The position numbers and the translations under genes are program-made. Of a stretch of DNA of 10,847 bases, positions 1 through 8,867 are shown one piece after another. The DNA comes from Podaxis mareebaensis (Eukaryota > Basidiomycota > Agaricomycetes > Agaricales > Agaricaceae), in the NCBI GenBank assembly GCA_018524725.1, contig JAEUWP010000075.1, positions 1-10,847 on the forward strand, written 5' to 3'. The notes beneath the pieces were generated by a model. It worked only from the letters and a program-made list of their open reading frames with translations, ran no database searches and had not been told where the DNA came from. Position 1 is the first letter of the stretch. The number at the start of each line of letters is the position of its first letter.

Positions 1-115
1 TTTTAAGGGTGATCTTCATCATCTACCACATGGTTTCTTTATCTCAGAGGTCTGGACTGATGTAGCTACCAAGTGACTGAGGTTTTTCCTTGGTAAAGAG
101 TTATTCCAGCTCTGT
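1..115 (-). other. Left flank, 3' of interrupted gene B
   Basis: Read on the minus strand, this follows the first TGA (116-118) of the interrupted gene B. After that TGA the same frame soon meets a TAA, so coding probably ends near here, although the first TGA could itself be a decayed arginine codon. I see no RNA gene, repeat or clear polyadenylation signal in this stretch. Confidence 0.4.
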
Positions 116-232
116 TCATTCCCAGGCACAGCTGATAACAGCACTGCCCATGGAAAGCAACTGGTACTGAATAACCAAATGGTTACAAGCTCCAGTATGC
201 TGCTGGTGGAGGTTATAAGCAGCAGTACCCAA
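116..232 (-). pseudogene. Gene B, distal part of last exon, cut off by the LINE
   Basis: This is the continuation of exon 6 of gene B, whose other exons lie at 7179-8366. Read on the minus strand from 232, the frame entering from 7204-7179 continues without a stop for about 38 codons to a TGA at 116-118. The residues are a helical-looking, leucine- and glutamine-rich stretch, including LGTAAYNLHQQH and VIQYQLLSMG, ending in CAWE. The frame only joins if the LINE and one target-site-duplication copy are removed. The layout LQSL, then a QY-LL segment, then AW plus an acidic residue resembles the last exon of gene A (LQSL, AQYHLLL, AWD), which hints at paralogy. The function is unknown. The terminal TGA may be the real stop or another CGA to TGA change. 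Confidence 0.6.
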
Positions 233-244
233 GCTCTGAAGCTT
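231..244. repeat. Target-site duplication, left copy
   Basis: The sequence aagctctgaagctt is repeated exactly at 7177-7190, straddling the end of the poly(A) tail. The first two bases (aa) cannot be told from the tail in the right copy, so the secure duplication is 12 bp (233-244 and 7179-7190). The bases outside differ (c230 versus a7176; c245 versus g7191), which fixes the boundaries. Confidence 0.92.
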
Positions 245-334
245 CACACCTTCCTTTCTCAGTAACTACCACCATTGTCTCAGTGGTTCAGTTACTCATA
301 GTATAAGGAATACAAAAACTCGTTCTAATTCAGT
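245..334 (+). promoter_or_regulatory. LINE 5' UTR with hairpin at 261-296
   Basis: This is the stretch from the left duplication to the inferred ORF1 start. It contains an inverted repeat: AGTAACT (261-267) pairs with AGTTACT (290-296), and ACCAC (268-272) pairs with GTGGT (283-287). The result is a 12-bp stem with a 2-nt bulge and a 10-nt loop. LINEs generally carry an internal promoter near their 5' end, so this region probably includes it, but I recognise no specific promoter element. Confidence 0.6.
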
Positions 335-1333
335 ATGAAAGACTCCAAAGAGACTAGCGGCTTCTTTGGAGGTGTCAAGAATGCTGCCAGCAGTATTCAT
401 TCTGGTATCATTCACCACTGTCGTTCTAGCACTAGCATAGCGCCCAACCCTACTCTACCTTGAGAGGCTTCCATCAGCCTCTTCAATGACTTTCAAGTGT
501 CTGAAAACTTCATTCAAAAGCCCCCTTCCCCTTCTCCATCTATTGGAGCCAAATGATCTTATTCAACTGATCAATCCCTTTCCAACCACCTGGAAAAAAG
601 TATGAAATTCAAGGAAGATGATGACACAGCTTCTGTTTCATCTGCAGAAGAAAACAATAACCAAGAAGGATCTCAAGGTCTTTCTACCCCCTGTTCAGTC
701 CATCCATCTATTGCGCCAGTTCGTGAAGACATCGACCTCTCCCCTGAAATTGCCTCCTCACACAGGGTTCTATCACCCACTCAAGCCATTGCCTTGTCAT
801 ATGGCTATGTGCCCTCAACTCCCAATGCAGCCTTGGATGAATCCCAGCCCTCAGACCCCCTCCCCACCCTCCCAACCTTTACTCCCATCTCCCCCCCAGC
901 TGATGCCCAGCCTCAAGGCAAAGACCCTTCGTCCTGCAGAATGGATTGGTCAGTGGTCCATTCCAGTTTATGTGACACATTTGGTGACATCAATGTCACT
1001 ACCACCCAAGACCCCAAAGCACTTAGTCTTCTCACAGCACTCCTTTCCTTTTCCTCCAGTTGGTTATTGTCATGGGCCAACAATGGAGGAGATCTCTCCA
1101 CCTTCGAGGGCACATTGTCCCTCATCCACTTAATGCAGACTATCACTCATTCTGAGCAACTCAGAAACAAGTCTGTCCTGTACAACAATCACTATGTGCA
1201 CCTCTATGACGCCATTTCCATGCAATTCCCCCCTTCTCACACCCTATCTCCCACTCCCATGCCCATGTCAACTGGGCATCATCAAGAACACTGGGCTGAA
1301 AAGGCACTGGCAGTGTCCTCCCCTTCCCCCAAA

Positions 1334-1404
1334 GACACCTCTGGGTCTCTCCAGGGCTCTTCCCCCATTCCTGTACCTGACACCTCTGGGATACTCCAGG
1401 GCTC
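1334..1404 (+). repeat. 45-bp (15-codon) direct repeat inside ORF1
   Basis: The 26 bases at 1334-1359 recur at 1379-1404 with three mismatches, at a period of 45 bp. The translated units are DTSGSLQGSSPIPVP followed by DTSGILQGS. The repeat stays in frame and lies in the Pro/Ser/Thr-rich linker, so it looks like a small duplication tolerated by a disordered region. Confidence 0.75.
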
Positions 1405-2936
1405 AGATTTGCAACTTGAAAGGGACATTGCCCATGCAATCGCCCTCTCATGCCTACCACCTCCCAACCCATCTAAATTAGGTGAGTCATTGTCTTCTAT
1501 CATTAATGCTGATATGCTTCCTCCCCCTCCTTCCCTACCCACTGTCCCAACCATTCCTGATCCATCCAGTCAGGAAAAGGCAAACCCTAACCTTAGCACC
1601 TGGTCCACAGTCACTCGTCACTGGGCACCTCGTAAAATGATAGTGGCTCCTGCTCAGCATAAGCCTATTGCAGCCCCTGCCTTCCCCCCTAAGGACTCTC
1701 ATCCTCCTCATCCCTCTCCTCCTTCCTCCACCCCCCCTCCTATCAACAAGGCCACCAAACCTCAGTACAGGTCTGGTGCACCTTCCCCTTCCATTCAGAG
1801 GTCATCATATTCTATGGCGGCTTCTCAAACTCCTCTTAAAGAGGATGAGCTTCAGAAATATGCAGCTCTCCAAAACCAATTCCCCTCTATGTCACCAGTT
1901 GACATTATTAACTTCCTCCAAAACTCAGGAGACATTAAATCCCCTGCTCCTAAGTCTACCTCTTCCTCCCCTTGCCCTTCTTCTCAACCCAGGGCCACTC
2001 AAGGTCCTTCATGCAAGAATGTCATCATCCCCTTCAACAACACATTCACCCATCTTATGATCACCTCCCTCGACCTCATTGTTCACTGCTGCAACAACAA
2101 ACTTTATCAGAAGAATCTCCCTCTTTGTGTTGAGTCAGCTAAGAAAAATGACTGTACACTCTGGCTCAACACAAATGCTGCAGCCTCAGAGGCAGAACTC
2201 AACGCCATCAAAAAAGGCATCACTGACTCTAACAGATCATTGTTCACCTCTCCAGACATTAGGGATGCTGTCAATCCTTCACTCCCAATGTCAAAATCTT
2301 TCATTAAACTTACCAACCTTCCATACTTTAAGGAGGATGGTACCCCTTACACTGCTGACAACATCAAACCTGCTATTGATGTGTCCCCCTATGCTGACAT
2401 TGTTAATCACCTTGTTGGCAAACCATGCTTTTGCCGAGTCTCTCCACACTCGGATTCGGCCATCCTCTTTTTTGACCTGTGGGACTCCCAGACCACATTG
2501 TGAGCAAAATTTTACATCAATCACACCATTCTTTTCAAGAGTAGAGTGTGCACTTTCAGAGGTGCTAGCATGTGAGTCACTAGCCCTCTTTGCAATCATT
2601 GCTGGAGGTGGGGTCATGCCACCCATAATTGTCAAGCTTGCAACCCTAGGTGTGCCATCTGTGGAGACCCACACCATACCAATAACCATCGCCACAACAG
2701 GTACTGCTGCCATGGCAAACCTGGCCCTAACCCTTGCCCCCCCACCCCTGCTAACATCATGGAGTGCCCTCACATGACCTCGTTCAATTGCTTGTCATGC
2801 AGTTCTAAAGACCATCATGTCAATAGCAATAAATGCCCATTCTTCCATCATCGCTATGACAAAGAATGGATCATCAATAAACTCAAGGAGTTGAAGGCAG
2901 AAAAGGCAAAGGCTGATTTCAACGCACATGCTGTCA

Positions 2937-2944
2937 ATGTCTGA
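2937..2944 (+). promoter_or_regulatory. ORF1 stop / ORF2 start overlap ATGTCTGA
   Basis: The ORF2 start codon (2937-2939) lies three nucleotides before the ORF1 stop (2942-2944), in a different frame. An earlier in-frame ATG for ORF2 lies at 2928. Such stop-start overlaps are used by some LINEs for termination-reinitiation on one bicistronic mRNA. That mechanism is inferred here from the arrangement alone. Confidence 0.6.
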
Positions 2945-5900
2945 ACACACTATATATAACATTGCTTCTTCGTTATCTAACATTTCAATTTGTTCATTCA
3001 ATGTACAAAAGAACTGGAATACTGTAGAATTTCTTTTAAATTCTCCTTTACTTAAAGATGTTCACATCTTATGCTTACAAGAACCTGCATTCAGGTTCAT
3101 TCACAACATTCTGTCCACATCAGCCTCTGAAGGAGATCTGATGGAAGGACCACCTATCCACAAAGATTGGCTTTTACTTCATGACCAATCTATTTCCAAA
3201 CCTTGCATCATTACCTATGTTCGTAATTCTATACGATCTCTCAATCCTGTAATCCACCCAAACATCATATCATCACCAGACTTTCAATTGTTTTCACTGT
3301 CTATCCCTAGCAAACAGTATTTCCTTAACTGTTACTTTGAAACAAATGATTCTTCTTCTATAGACTACTTAGAATCATGTATACACTCCTTCCCTAACAA
3401 CATTCATTATGCTGGAGGCGATTTTAACATGAGGTCTCCCAAATGGGATCACAATGCACCCCACCACCTTGCATGTGCAGACCTGCTGTGTGACATCATG
3501 GATATGATCGGACTTACCAGATCTACTCTGATCCAATACTCCCCTACCCACTTCCCTGATGATCCCAATAAGTCTGCAACTGTGATCGATCTCATGTTCA
3601 CGATCTCTCCATCGGACCTCCCTGCTCCCACCCATTCCTACCAACATGATTGGAGATCTCGATCCAATCATGTCCCCCTCTTCACACATGTCCCTCTGTC
3701 ATCAACTGCCACCCCCATCACTGTCAAATGTACTATACCCAGAGATTCCGAAGAAGAAGCTCTCTTCCTATACAATTGCTCCCTGCATATCAAGGCAATT
3801 CCCCCAAATTTTAACTCTTCTGATGATGTCAATAAATATGCGACTTCCATCTTCGATATTGTTTCTGAGGAATGGAATGTGAATACTGTAGAAGTCAAGA
3901 TCTGTCAATGCTCAAAGCCTTGGTGGAACAACCAATGCTCTGATGCCCTATATGCCTTTAATGCTCACCGCACTAAACAAAACTGGAGCAATTTTAGACA
4001 CACCACCAAAAAGGCAAAAAGAGCTTTCTTTGACAAAAAAATTCTGGAAATCTTGAGGGAGAAACAACGACCTTGGGACTTAATGTTGTGGGTGAAGAAA
4101 TGAAATCTTCCCCCCTCTCAATCCATCCTCCACAAAGGACTACCATGTGATGAACCAAAAAGCCTATGGAAAGCACTTGACGAGACATACAATGCAGCGT
4201 CTAATAGACCTGTCAACCTCAATACAGCCAACTTCGCTCCTGAACAAGAGGAGCAATCGTGGCCCCCTTTCTCAACCAGGGAATTAACAGATGCACTGCT
4301 CCCATGCACCAACTCCTCTGCTCCAGGCCCAGATCACCTCACATGGGCCCACATCAAATTCCTCATGTCTGATGATGACATCAAATCAAACTTCACTGGT
4401 TTTGCCTCTGCATGTATTCAATTCCATACATGGCTGGAATATTTCAAGACATCCACTTCGGTTATCATTCCCAAACCAAACAAACCACACTATTCAACCC
4501 CTAAAATGTTTTGACCCATCATCCTCCTTAACACCCTAGGCAAACTTATTGAGAAGATGATATCCAATCGTCTTCAATTCGAATCAACCCAGTTCGATTT
4601 AGTACACCCCCTTCAATTTGGGGGCATCATTCACCATTCAACTGAGGATGCAGGTGTCTTCATCACCCATATGATACGATCCAGATGGAAAAAGAACTTA
4701 AAAATGAGTGTCCTCACTTTTGATGTTGCTCAATTCTTTCCTTCTATTAATCACTCTCTTTTAATTGAAATTCTTAAAAGACATGGTTTCCATTCATCTG
4801 TAGTTTTGTTCTTTTCAGACTATCTAGTTAATCGCTTCACTAAGTACTCTTGGAACAATGACTCTTCTCCTCTTTTCCCTGCTTCTGTAGGCATAGGTCA
4901 AGGCTCAGCTCTCTCTCCCATCCTAACCACCCTCTATCTCTCACCATTCATCCACAAATTCTCTAACAATGCTCAGTGTAAACTACTCTCTTTTGTAGAT
5001 GATGATCTCATCATTGTACAGTCTGACTCTTTTCATACAAACTGTAATCTACTCGCCTCTGTATACCTTAGTTGCGAACAATTACTAACTTCTATGGGTC
5101 TCACCCTCAAACACGATAAAACTGAGGCCTTCCATTTCTCCAACTGCCCTTGGGTGGAACCTGATCCCCACATCACCATCAATCATCCCACAGACAGTTG
5201 TCTCACCTTCATTCCCAAGCATCACCTCAGATACTTGGGCTTCTACTTTGACTGGGCACTCTCCTTTAAGGAACATGTCCAATATTATTCTACTAAGGCG
5301 CTATCCACTGTCAAATGCATGTGCCTCCTTGGTAACTCAATACAAGGCCTCTCCCCTCTACACAAGTGCCTTCTCTATAGGTCTTGTGTCATCCCCATCA
5401 CCATTTATGGTTTCCATCTGTGGTTCAATTGCAATGGCTGATACAAAGGCCTCATCAAACAGCTCCAACAAATGCAATGGTCTGCAGCCTTATGGATCAC
5501 CAGCACATTTCACACTACACCTATGGGTGGGGTTGAGGCCATTGCTGGTCTCATCCCCATCCAACTCCATCTCTTCAAACTCACCAAGCATTGCTCTCTT
5601 CACTTCCAAACCCTTCCCCCTTCCCACCCCCTAAAAATCCTCACATGTGATGTTGATCCCCTTGACATGCACTCTACCAAAACCAGATCCACAGTGCTAG
5701 ATTTCATATCTGATGCCCAATTAGTCTCAGATCGGTTCAACTGTCTTCACCCCAGTGCTAAGCCTGGTCAGTGTCTCATCGACCATTTCGAAAACCAAAT
5801 CCACTTCCACCAATGTCCCACCCCTGTTGATAATAATGTCAAGGCTAGATACATTCAGTCTCTCAATGTAGCTAGAGATTCTTCATTTTCTTCTCCAGTA

Positions 5901-6872
5901 TCACTAGTTGTCTCTTCTGATGGCTCTGTCCCCCTCGACTTGCAGCTCTCCACTACCTCCACTTACCTAGTTTTTGGCTCTTCTGCCTCTGATATCCTCT
6001 CTTCTTCCATTCGCCCCTGTGGGGAAGTACTCTCTTCTGATTCCGAATCTTATGCAATCTGTCTCAGTCTCTTTTCCTCAATCTCTCTCACTATCTCTCA
6101 TAGTTGTTCTTCTATCTGTTTCTTCACAGACTCTATCTCTTCTGCTAAATTCCTCTTTAACTATGGCCCCCACAGTGCTCACAAGGACACTCTAGCAGTC
6201 ATCCCTCTTCTCAGAGAGTGGTTGTCTTCCTCCCCCCTCAACAATGTCCATTTCTGGTCAGTCCCTTCTTCCAAAAAATGGTCAGTACATTTCCAAGCCC
6301 ACAACCTCGCCAAGTTGTTGTGCATCCCCAATAACCCACAGTTCCCCATCCACACCTCCTTAGGATATGTTCGCAATCATTACACCACCAAATGCCTTGC
6401 TCTTTGGAGGCAAAAGATGAATGTTCCCAAACATCGAGGCCACAACTGGCTTCCCCTCACTAATCCCATGGATCAACCTCTGGAACCCAAATACACCAAT
6501 GGCGGCACCTGGCTTTCATCAGGACTTGGTGCCAACCCCAACCTTTGCATGCACTTCACCTACTGTGTTACTGATCATGTGCCTATTGGTGCCTTCAGAC
6601 AGCACTTCTTCCCAGGGCACTATATCACCTCCTGCCCATGCAGTGAGGAACTTGAAACATGGGACCACATCATCCATCACTGTCCCCTCTATCATCAACC
6701 CTACAGTATTCATTCGAATATCTTTTGGCTTATTGAGTTTCTTCATGTAAACCCAGCAGCCTTCTCATTCACTGACCAGATACAAGGACCAATCACCTTT
6801 GAGGACTACAACACTCAATGGTTTACTCAACGAGAGAGGTTGGCTTTACATGGCACTCTGGATGTTCACTGA
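2937..6872 (+). pseudogene. LINE ORF2 polyprotein: APE endonuclease, reverse transcriptase, RNase H (three TGA stops)
   Basis: This is the catalytic polyprotein that nicks target DNA and copies element RNA at the nick. The frame has 1311 codons plus a stop and only three interruptions, all TGA: 4101, 4512 and 5439 (codons 389, 526, 835). Numbering below counts them as residues. Endonuclease, about 10-255: LQEPAF with Glu49, GGDFNMRSP with Asp162, then PTHFP and VIDLMF; the usual SDH near the end reads SNH (243-245), so the catalytic Asp is Asn244. Reverse transcriptase, about 450-800: APGPDHLTW, LTFDVAQFFPSI (Asp596), GIGQGSALSP and FVDD (686-689) are intact. RNase H, about 988-1120: DGS (Asp995), Glu1037 and Asp1065 are present. 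A C-terminal CX1CX8HX4C motif lies at 1233-1249. The TGA at 4512 replaces the arginine expected before PI in the RT 'RPI-LL' block. No frameshift was seen. Confidence 0.92.
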
Positions 6873-7163
6873 AGGGGGGGGGGGGTTTTCTTCTCTTTTC
6901 TTTCCCTCTCTCTTACATATGCTTGCCTCTAGCTAGCTCCATCTCTCCTCTCCCAATTCACCTTCGTCTCTTTTCTCTCTCTATATTTGAATAGTTGTAC
7001 TCTCTATCTTGTGCTGGTTGCCTCTTGCTAGCTCCCTCACTCCCCTCCTCACTTCTTTTTCCTTTCCTCTCTATTTCTTTCTCATGTCTGTAGGTTTTGG
7101 CTCTTGGGACTGCTATCATGCACCTGTTTGTAGTAGCTAGTCTATTGCAATAAATGTTGAATT
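6873..7163 (+). other. LINE 3' UTR, pyrimidine-rich, with G12 run and internal repeat
   Basis: Directly after the ORF2 stop is a run of 12 G (6874-6885), then about 200 bp very rich in C and T on the plus strand. An 18-bp segment at 6923-6940 (ttgcctctagctagctcc) recurs at 7018-7035 with one mismatch, 95 bp apart. The last 70 bp are less biased and lead to the AATAAA at 7149. A LINE 3' UTR is usually where the reverse transcriptase recognises its template, so these features are candidates for that role (inference). Confidence 0.7.
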
Positions 7164-7178
7164 AAAAAAAAAAAAAAA
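7149..7178 (+). terminator. Polyadenylation signal AATAAA and poly(A) tail of the LINE
   Basis: AATAAA lies at 7149-7154, and a pure tract of 15 A follows at 7164-7178, 9 nt further on. The tail abuts the right target-site duplication, so it marks the 3' end of the integrated transcript copy. The last two A may belong to the duplication. Confidence 0.9.
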
Positions 7179-7190
7179 GCTCTGAAGCTT
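7177..7190. repeat. Target-site duplication, right copy
   Basis: This is an exact copy of 231-244, with the first two bases shared with the poly(A) tail. On the minus strand it reads as coding sequence of gene B exon 6 (KLQS) directly before the insertion point. Confidence 0.92.
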
Positions 7191-8366
7191 GGCAAAGAAG
7201 GACTCTGAGAGGGGACTCAGTATTGGATAAGCCAGCAGTAAAAGCATTGAAGACATACCAGGAAGATGAGGAAGCATGATTCCACTGGAGTCCCAAAGAC
7301 TGGATGAACCCAGCAACTGCATGGCACAATGATATGACCTACTATTAGTGTCCATACCAGGCACCATGGAGTAGGGGAGACAAACTGTTTCAGGATGGGG
7401 TGTAGGGGAACCCTCCTAAGAAAGGAGATGAGTGAGAACAAGAAAGGGAAGAAACAAGAGGAGAAAGTGACATACAATGACAGAGGCAGAGTTGCATTGC
7501 CTAGGTTGAAAGGGTGTCACAATGGGGGTCTTGTTGGAATCTGCCACTGTATTGATGGCAGATGAGAGGGCCTCAGCTGTGGAGGGTGGAACTGGAGTTC
7601 CAAGACCTTCATTGTCAATGTTCATATCCTGAAAAAGAAAAGAAAATATGTGAGTGTCAGCAGATCCAATCAACAGCGAGGAAGGAGCAGCACTTACAGA
7701 AGGACTGGTCACCTTGATCAAAGAGCTTGGAAGGGAAGCCACAATGATCTCAGGTTCCTTATCAGAAGACTCGATGGTCGAAGGTGAACAAGTTTGCTTG
7801 CCTCTCTTACACTGCACAGAGATTTGGAGACTGGCTAATGATAGGAGATCAGAAAGGAGGAATCTCACCCTTTTCGCAGGGGCACCAGTAGCAGATCTCT
7901 TTGTACTGGTAGCAGCAGGAGCTGGAGCAGGAGATGGCACCTTGGTGGGTGTAGTTTTGGCCTGCTTTGCTTCATTGGCTCTGGCTTGCTGGATTGCCAC
8001 ACAAAAACAGTGAAGGGCTCCATGAACAGCTCACTGTGCAAATTGAGTGTCACAGGAATTTTTGAAGTGATTCAAACAATTCCTGGTATGGAAAATGCAC
8101 TGAATGTTGTCTGGATGCTTGGCAGCCATGGAGTCACTCTTGAGATGAGCCATGAGTCACTCCTGTGGAGGAACAAAAGAATAAGAATGGATCAGATAAA
8201 AAGATTGCAAGAAAAGATGCCAGACACTTACTGCCTTGGGGACTAATTGGTTCATAGTGATACAAACCAATCCCACAGAGAGCTGACCCTCCTCATGGGC
8301 TTTGAGAGTGGTGTGAGTGTCCTTGGAGGCTGAGTTGAATGCATCGAAGCTGAAGTTGGACATCAT
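7179..8366 (-). pseudogene. Gene B, six-exon gene of unknown function, split by the LINE
   Basis: I do not recognise the family. The model is built by hand from splice sites on the minus strand: exons 8232-8366, 7869-8162, 7698-7811, 7476-7628, 7259-7415, and 7179-7204 continuing at 116-232 beyond the LINE. Introns (8163-8231, 7812-7868, 7629-7697, 7416-7475, 7205-7258) are 54-69 bp with GTAAGT, GTGAGA, GTAAGT, GTATGT and GTATGT donors and AG acceptors. All phases agree, giving about 331 codons. The start is ATG at 8366 (MMSNFSFDAFN), 53 bp below a TATAAA. Exons 1-2 look helical and contain several Cys/His (CIFHTRNCLNHFKNSC). Exon 2 then has a Lys/Pro/Ala-rich segment and exon 3 is Ser-rich. 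Internal TGAs at 8157-8159 and 8031-8033 interrupt exon 2. The gene is broken both by these and by the insertion. It lies downstream of gene A in the same orientation. Confidence 0.65.
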
Positions 8367-8418
8367 GGGTAGGAAGGTGCAGGTCAGGACAAGAGGTCAG
8401 AAAAATGGCAAATTGGGC

Positions 8419-8424
8419 TTTATA
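8419..8424 (-). promoter_or_regulatory. Candidate TATA box of gene B
   Basis: The minus strand reads TATAAA here, 52 bp upstream of the ATG at 8366, with a CCAAT pentamer just upstream of it (within GCCCAATTTGCC). The position is plausible for a short fungal 5' UTR. It supports the chosen start of gene B but is a short motif in an A/T-containing region. Confidence 0.5.
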
Positions 8425-8591
8425 AGCACAAGGCCTAGGGGAGCAAGAAGAGGTACATGGCCCTGAAGCCAGTTGCCTTGACAGAAGCAGAAATGGGCAA
8501 TGGGGAGAGTCCACAGTCCACATGCACTGACTCAAGTCTTACCTTGCCCAAAACAGATCGAGTGATTGATCACCAGATATCCCAGCTTAAT

Positions 8592-8640
8592 CACACATGG
8601 GCCTCTGCCATTGCACATGGGCCTCCACCATCACACATGG
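8592..8640. repeat. 20-bp tandem repeat, about 2.4 copies
   Basis: The heptamer cacatgg recurs at 8594, 8614 and 8634, an exact 20-bp period. The first two full units are cacatgggcctctgccattg and cacatgggcctccaccatca; the third is partial. It sits about 230 bp upstream of the gene B start. It could be a binding-site array or a simple slippage product. Confidence 0.75.
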
Positions 8641-8867
8641 TGAGGGCATACAGTGATTGGCAAAAGGGGGAGGGACAGATTTGGAACTCAGACAAGAAAA
8701 TGCACATGTATTAGCATTAAGATTCTATGACAAAAGACCAGACAACCTCAGGACAAAAGATATGATCAGACAACAAGAAATAAGATTCCCTAGAGGATAA
8801 TCAATAAGAAGAAGTAGAGAAACCAAGAGGAAGAATGTACCAAGAGATTAGAGCAGCATTCAAAAGT

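Larger units (their letters stand above)
335..2944 (+). pseudogene. LINE ORF1, gag-like nucleic-acid-binding protein (four TGA stops)
   Basis: This is the ORF1 protein of the LINE, expected to bind element RNA in a ribonucleoprotein particle. The frame covers 869 codons plus a stop, with internal TGAs at 461, 554, 2501 and 2573 (codons 43, 74, 723, 747). The longest uninterrupted piece is 602-2503, but I place the start at ATG 335: the same frame runs back to it broken only by TGAs, and the N-terminus MKDSKETSGFFGG looks coding. Residues about 75-550 are low-complexity Pro/Ser/Thr-rich; a more ordered part follows (about 550-745). Three zinc knuckles end the protein: CX2CX4HX4C (753-766), CX2CX3HX4H (773-785) and CX2CX4HX6C (819-834). 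A basic, Lys-rich helix follows. Two of the TGAs lie just before the first knuckle, so the intact 602-2503 piece lacks all knuckles. The TGA at 2501 follows DSQTTL, where related fungal ORF1s commonly have arginine (from memory). Confidence 0.85.
245..7178 (+). mobile_element. Full-length Tad1-like LINE (non-LTR retrotransposon)
   Basis: This is a complete non-LTR retrotransposon of about 6.93 kb. In order it has a short 5' UTR, a gag-like ORF1 with zinc knuckles, an overlapping ORF2 (APE-type endonuclease, reverse transcriptase, RNase H, C-terminal CCHC), a pyrimidine-rich 3' UTR, AATAAA and 15 A residues. Exact 12-14 bp target-site duplications flank it, as expected from target-primed reverse transcription. 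This domain order is that of RNase H-carrying fungal LINEs of the Tad1 clade; the clade call is from architecture, not a tree. It lies antisense inside the last exon of gene B. All seven internal stops in its two ORFs are TGA, so this copy is inactive unless suppressed. Presence of the 5' end shows it was not truncated at insertion. Confidence 0.93.
8367..8867. other. Intergenic region between gene A and gene B
   Basis: These 501 bp lie between the stop of gene A (8868) and the start of gene B (8366), both on the minus strand. The end nearest gene B carries the TATA box at 8419-8424, and the middle carries a 20-bp tandem repeat (8592-8640). A plus-strand open frame of about 85 codons at 8457-8714 has no recognisable motif and overlaps these elements, so I do not call it a gene. 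Confidence 0.55.

Noticed and set aside
913..1554. Minus-strand open frames across ORF1
   Set aside because: They are antisense shadows of C-rich coding sequence with no start context, introns or recognisable domains.
618..2777. Long plus-strand open frames at 618-1133, 1668-2060 and 2079-2777
   Set aside because: They overlap ORF1 in other frames, are low-complexity Pro/Leu/Ser products of the C-rich strand, and carry no motif.
4291..4539. Plus-strand open frame of 82 codons
   Set aside because: It is out of frame with ORF2, which reads through this stretch as reverse transcriptase (APGPDHLTW) between the TGAs at 4101 and 4512.
461..5441. TGA recoded as an amino acid (altered genetic code or readthrough)
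   Set aside because: Trp is encoded by TGG throughout, several TGAs fall at expected arginine positions, and TGA also serves as the terminal stop of ORF1, ORF2 and gene A. CpG depletion offers a simpler cause.
5248..5634. Plus-strand open frame of 128 codons overlapping the third ORF2 stop
   Set aside because: The ORF2 frame continues in family-like sequence on both sides of the TGA at 5439, so no frameshift into this frame is needed.
245..7178. Classic ascomycete RIP (CpA to TpA)
   Set aside because: RIP of that type would create TAA and TAG stops in abundance; none is seen inside the element's frames. The contexts of the inferred changes are CpG, with mixed preceding bases.
8457..8714. 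Plus-strand open frame in the intergenic region
   Set aside because: It has no motif, spans the tandem repeat and the gene B promoter region, and has no supporting splice or TATA context.
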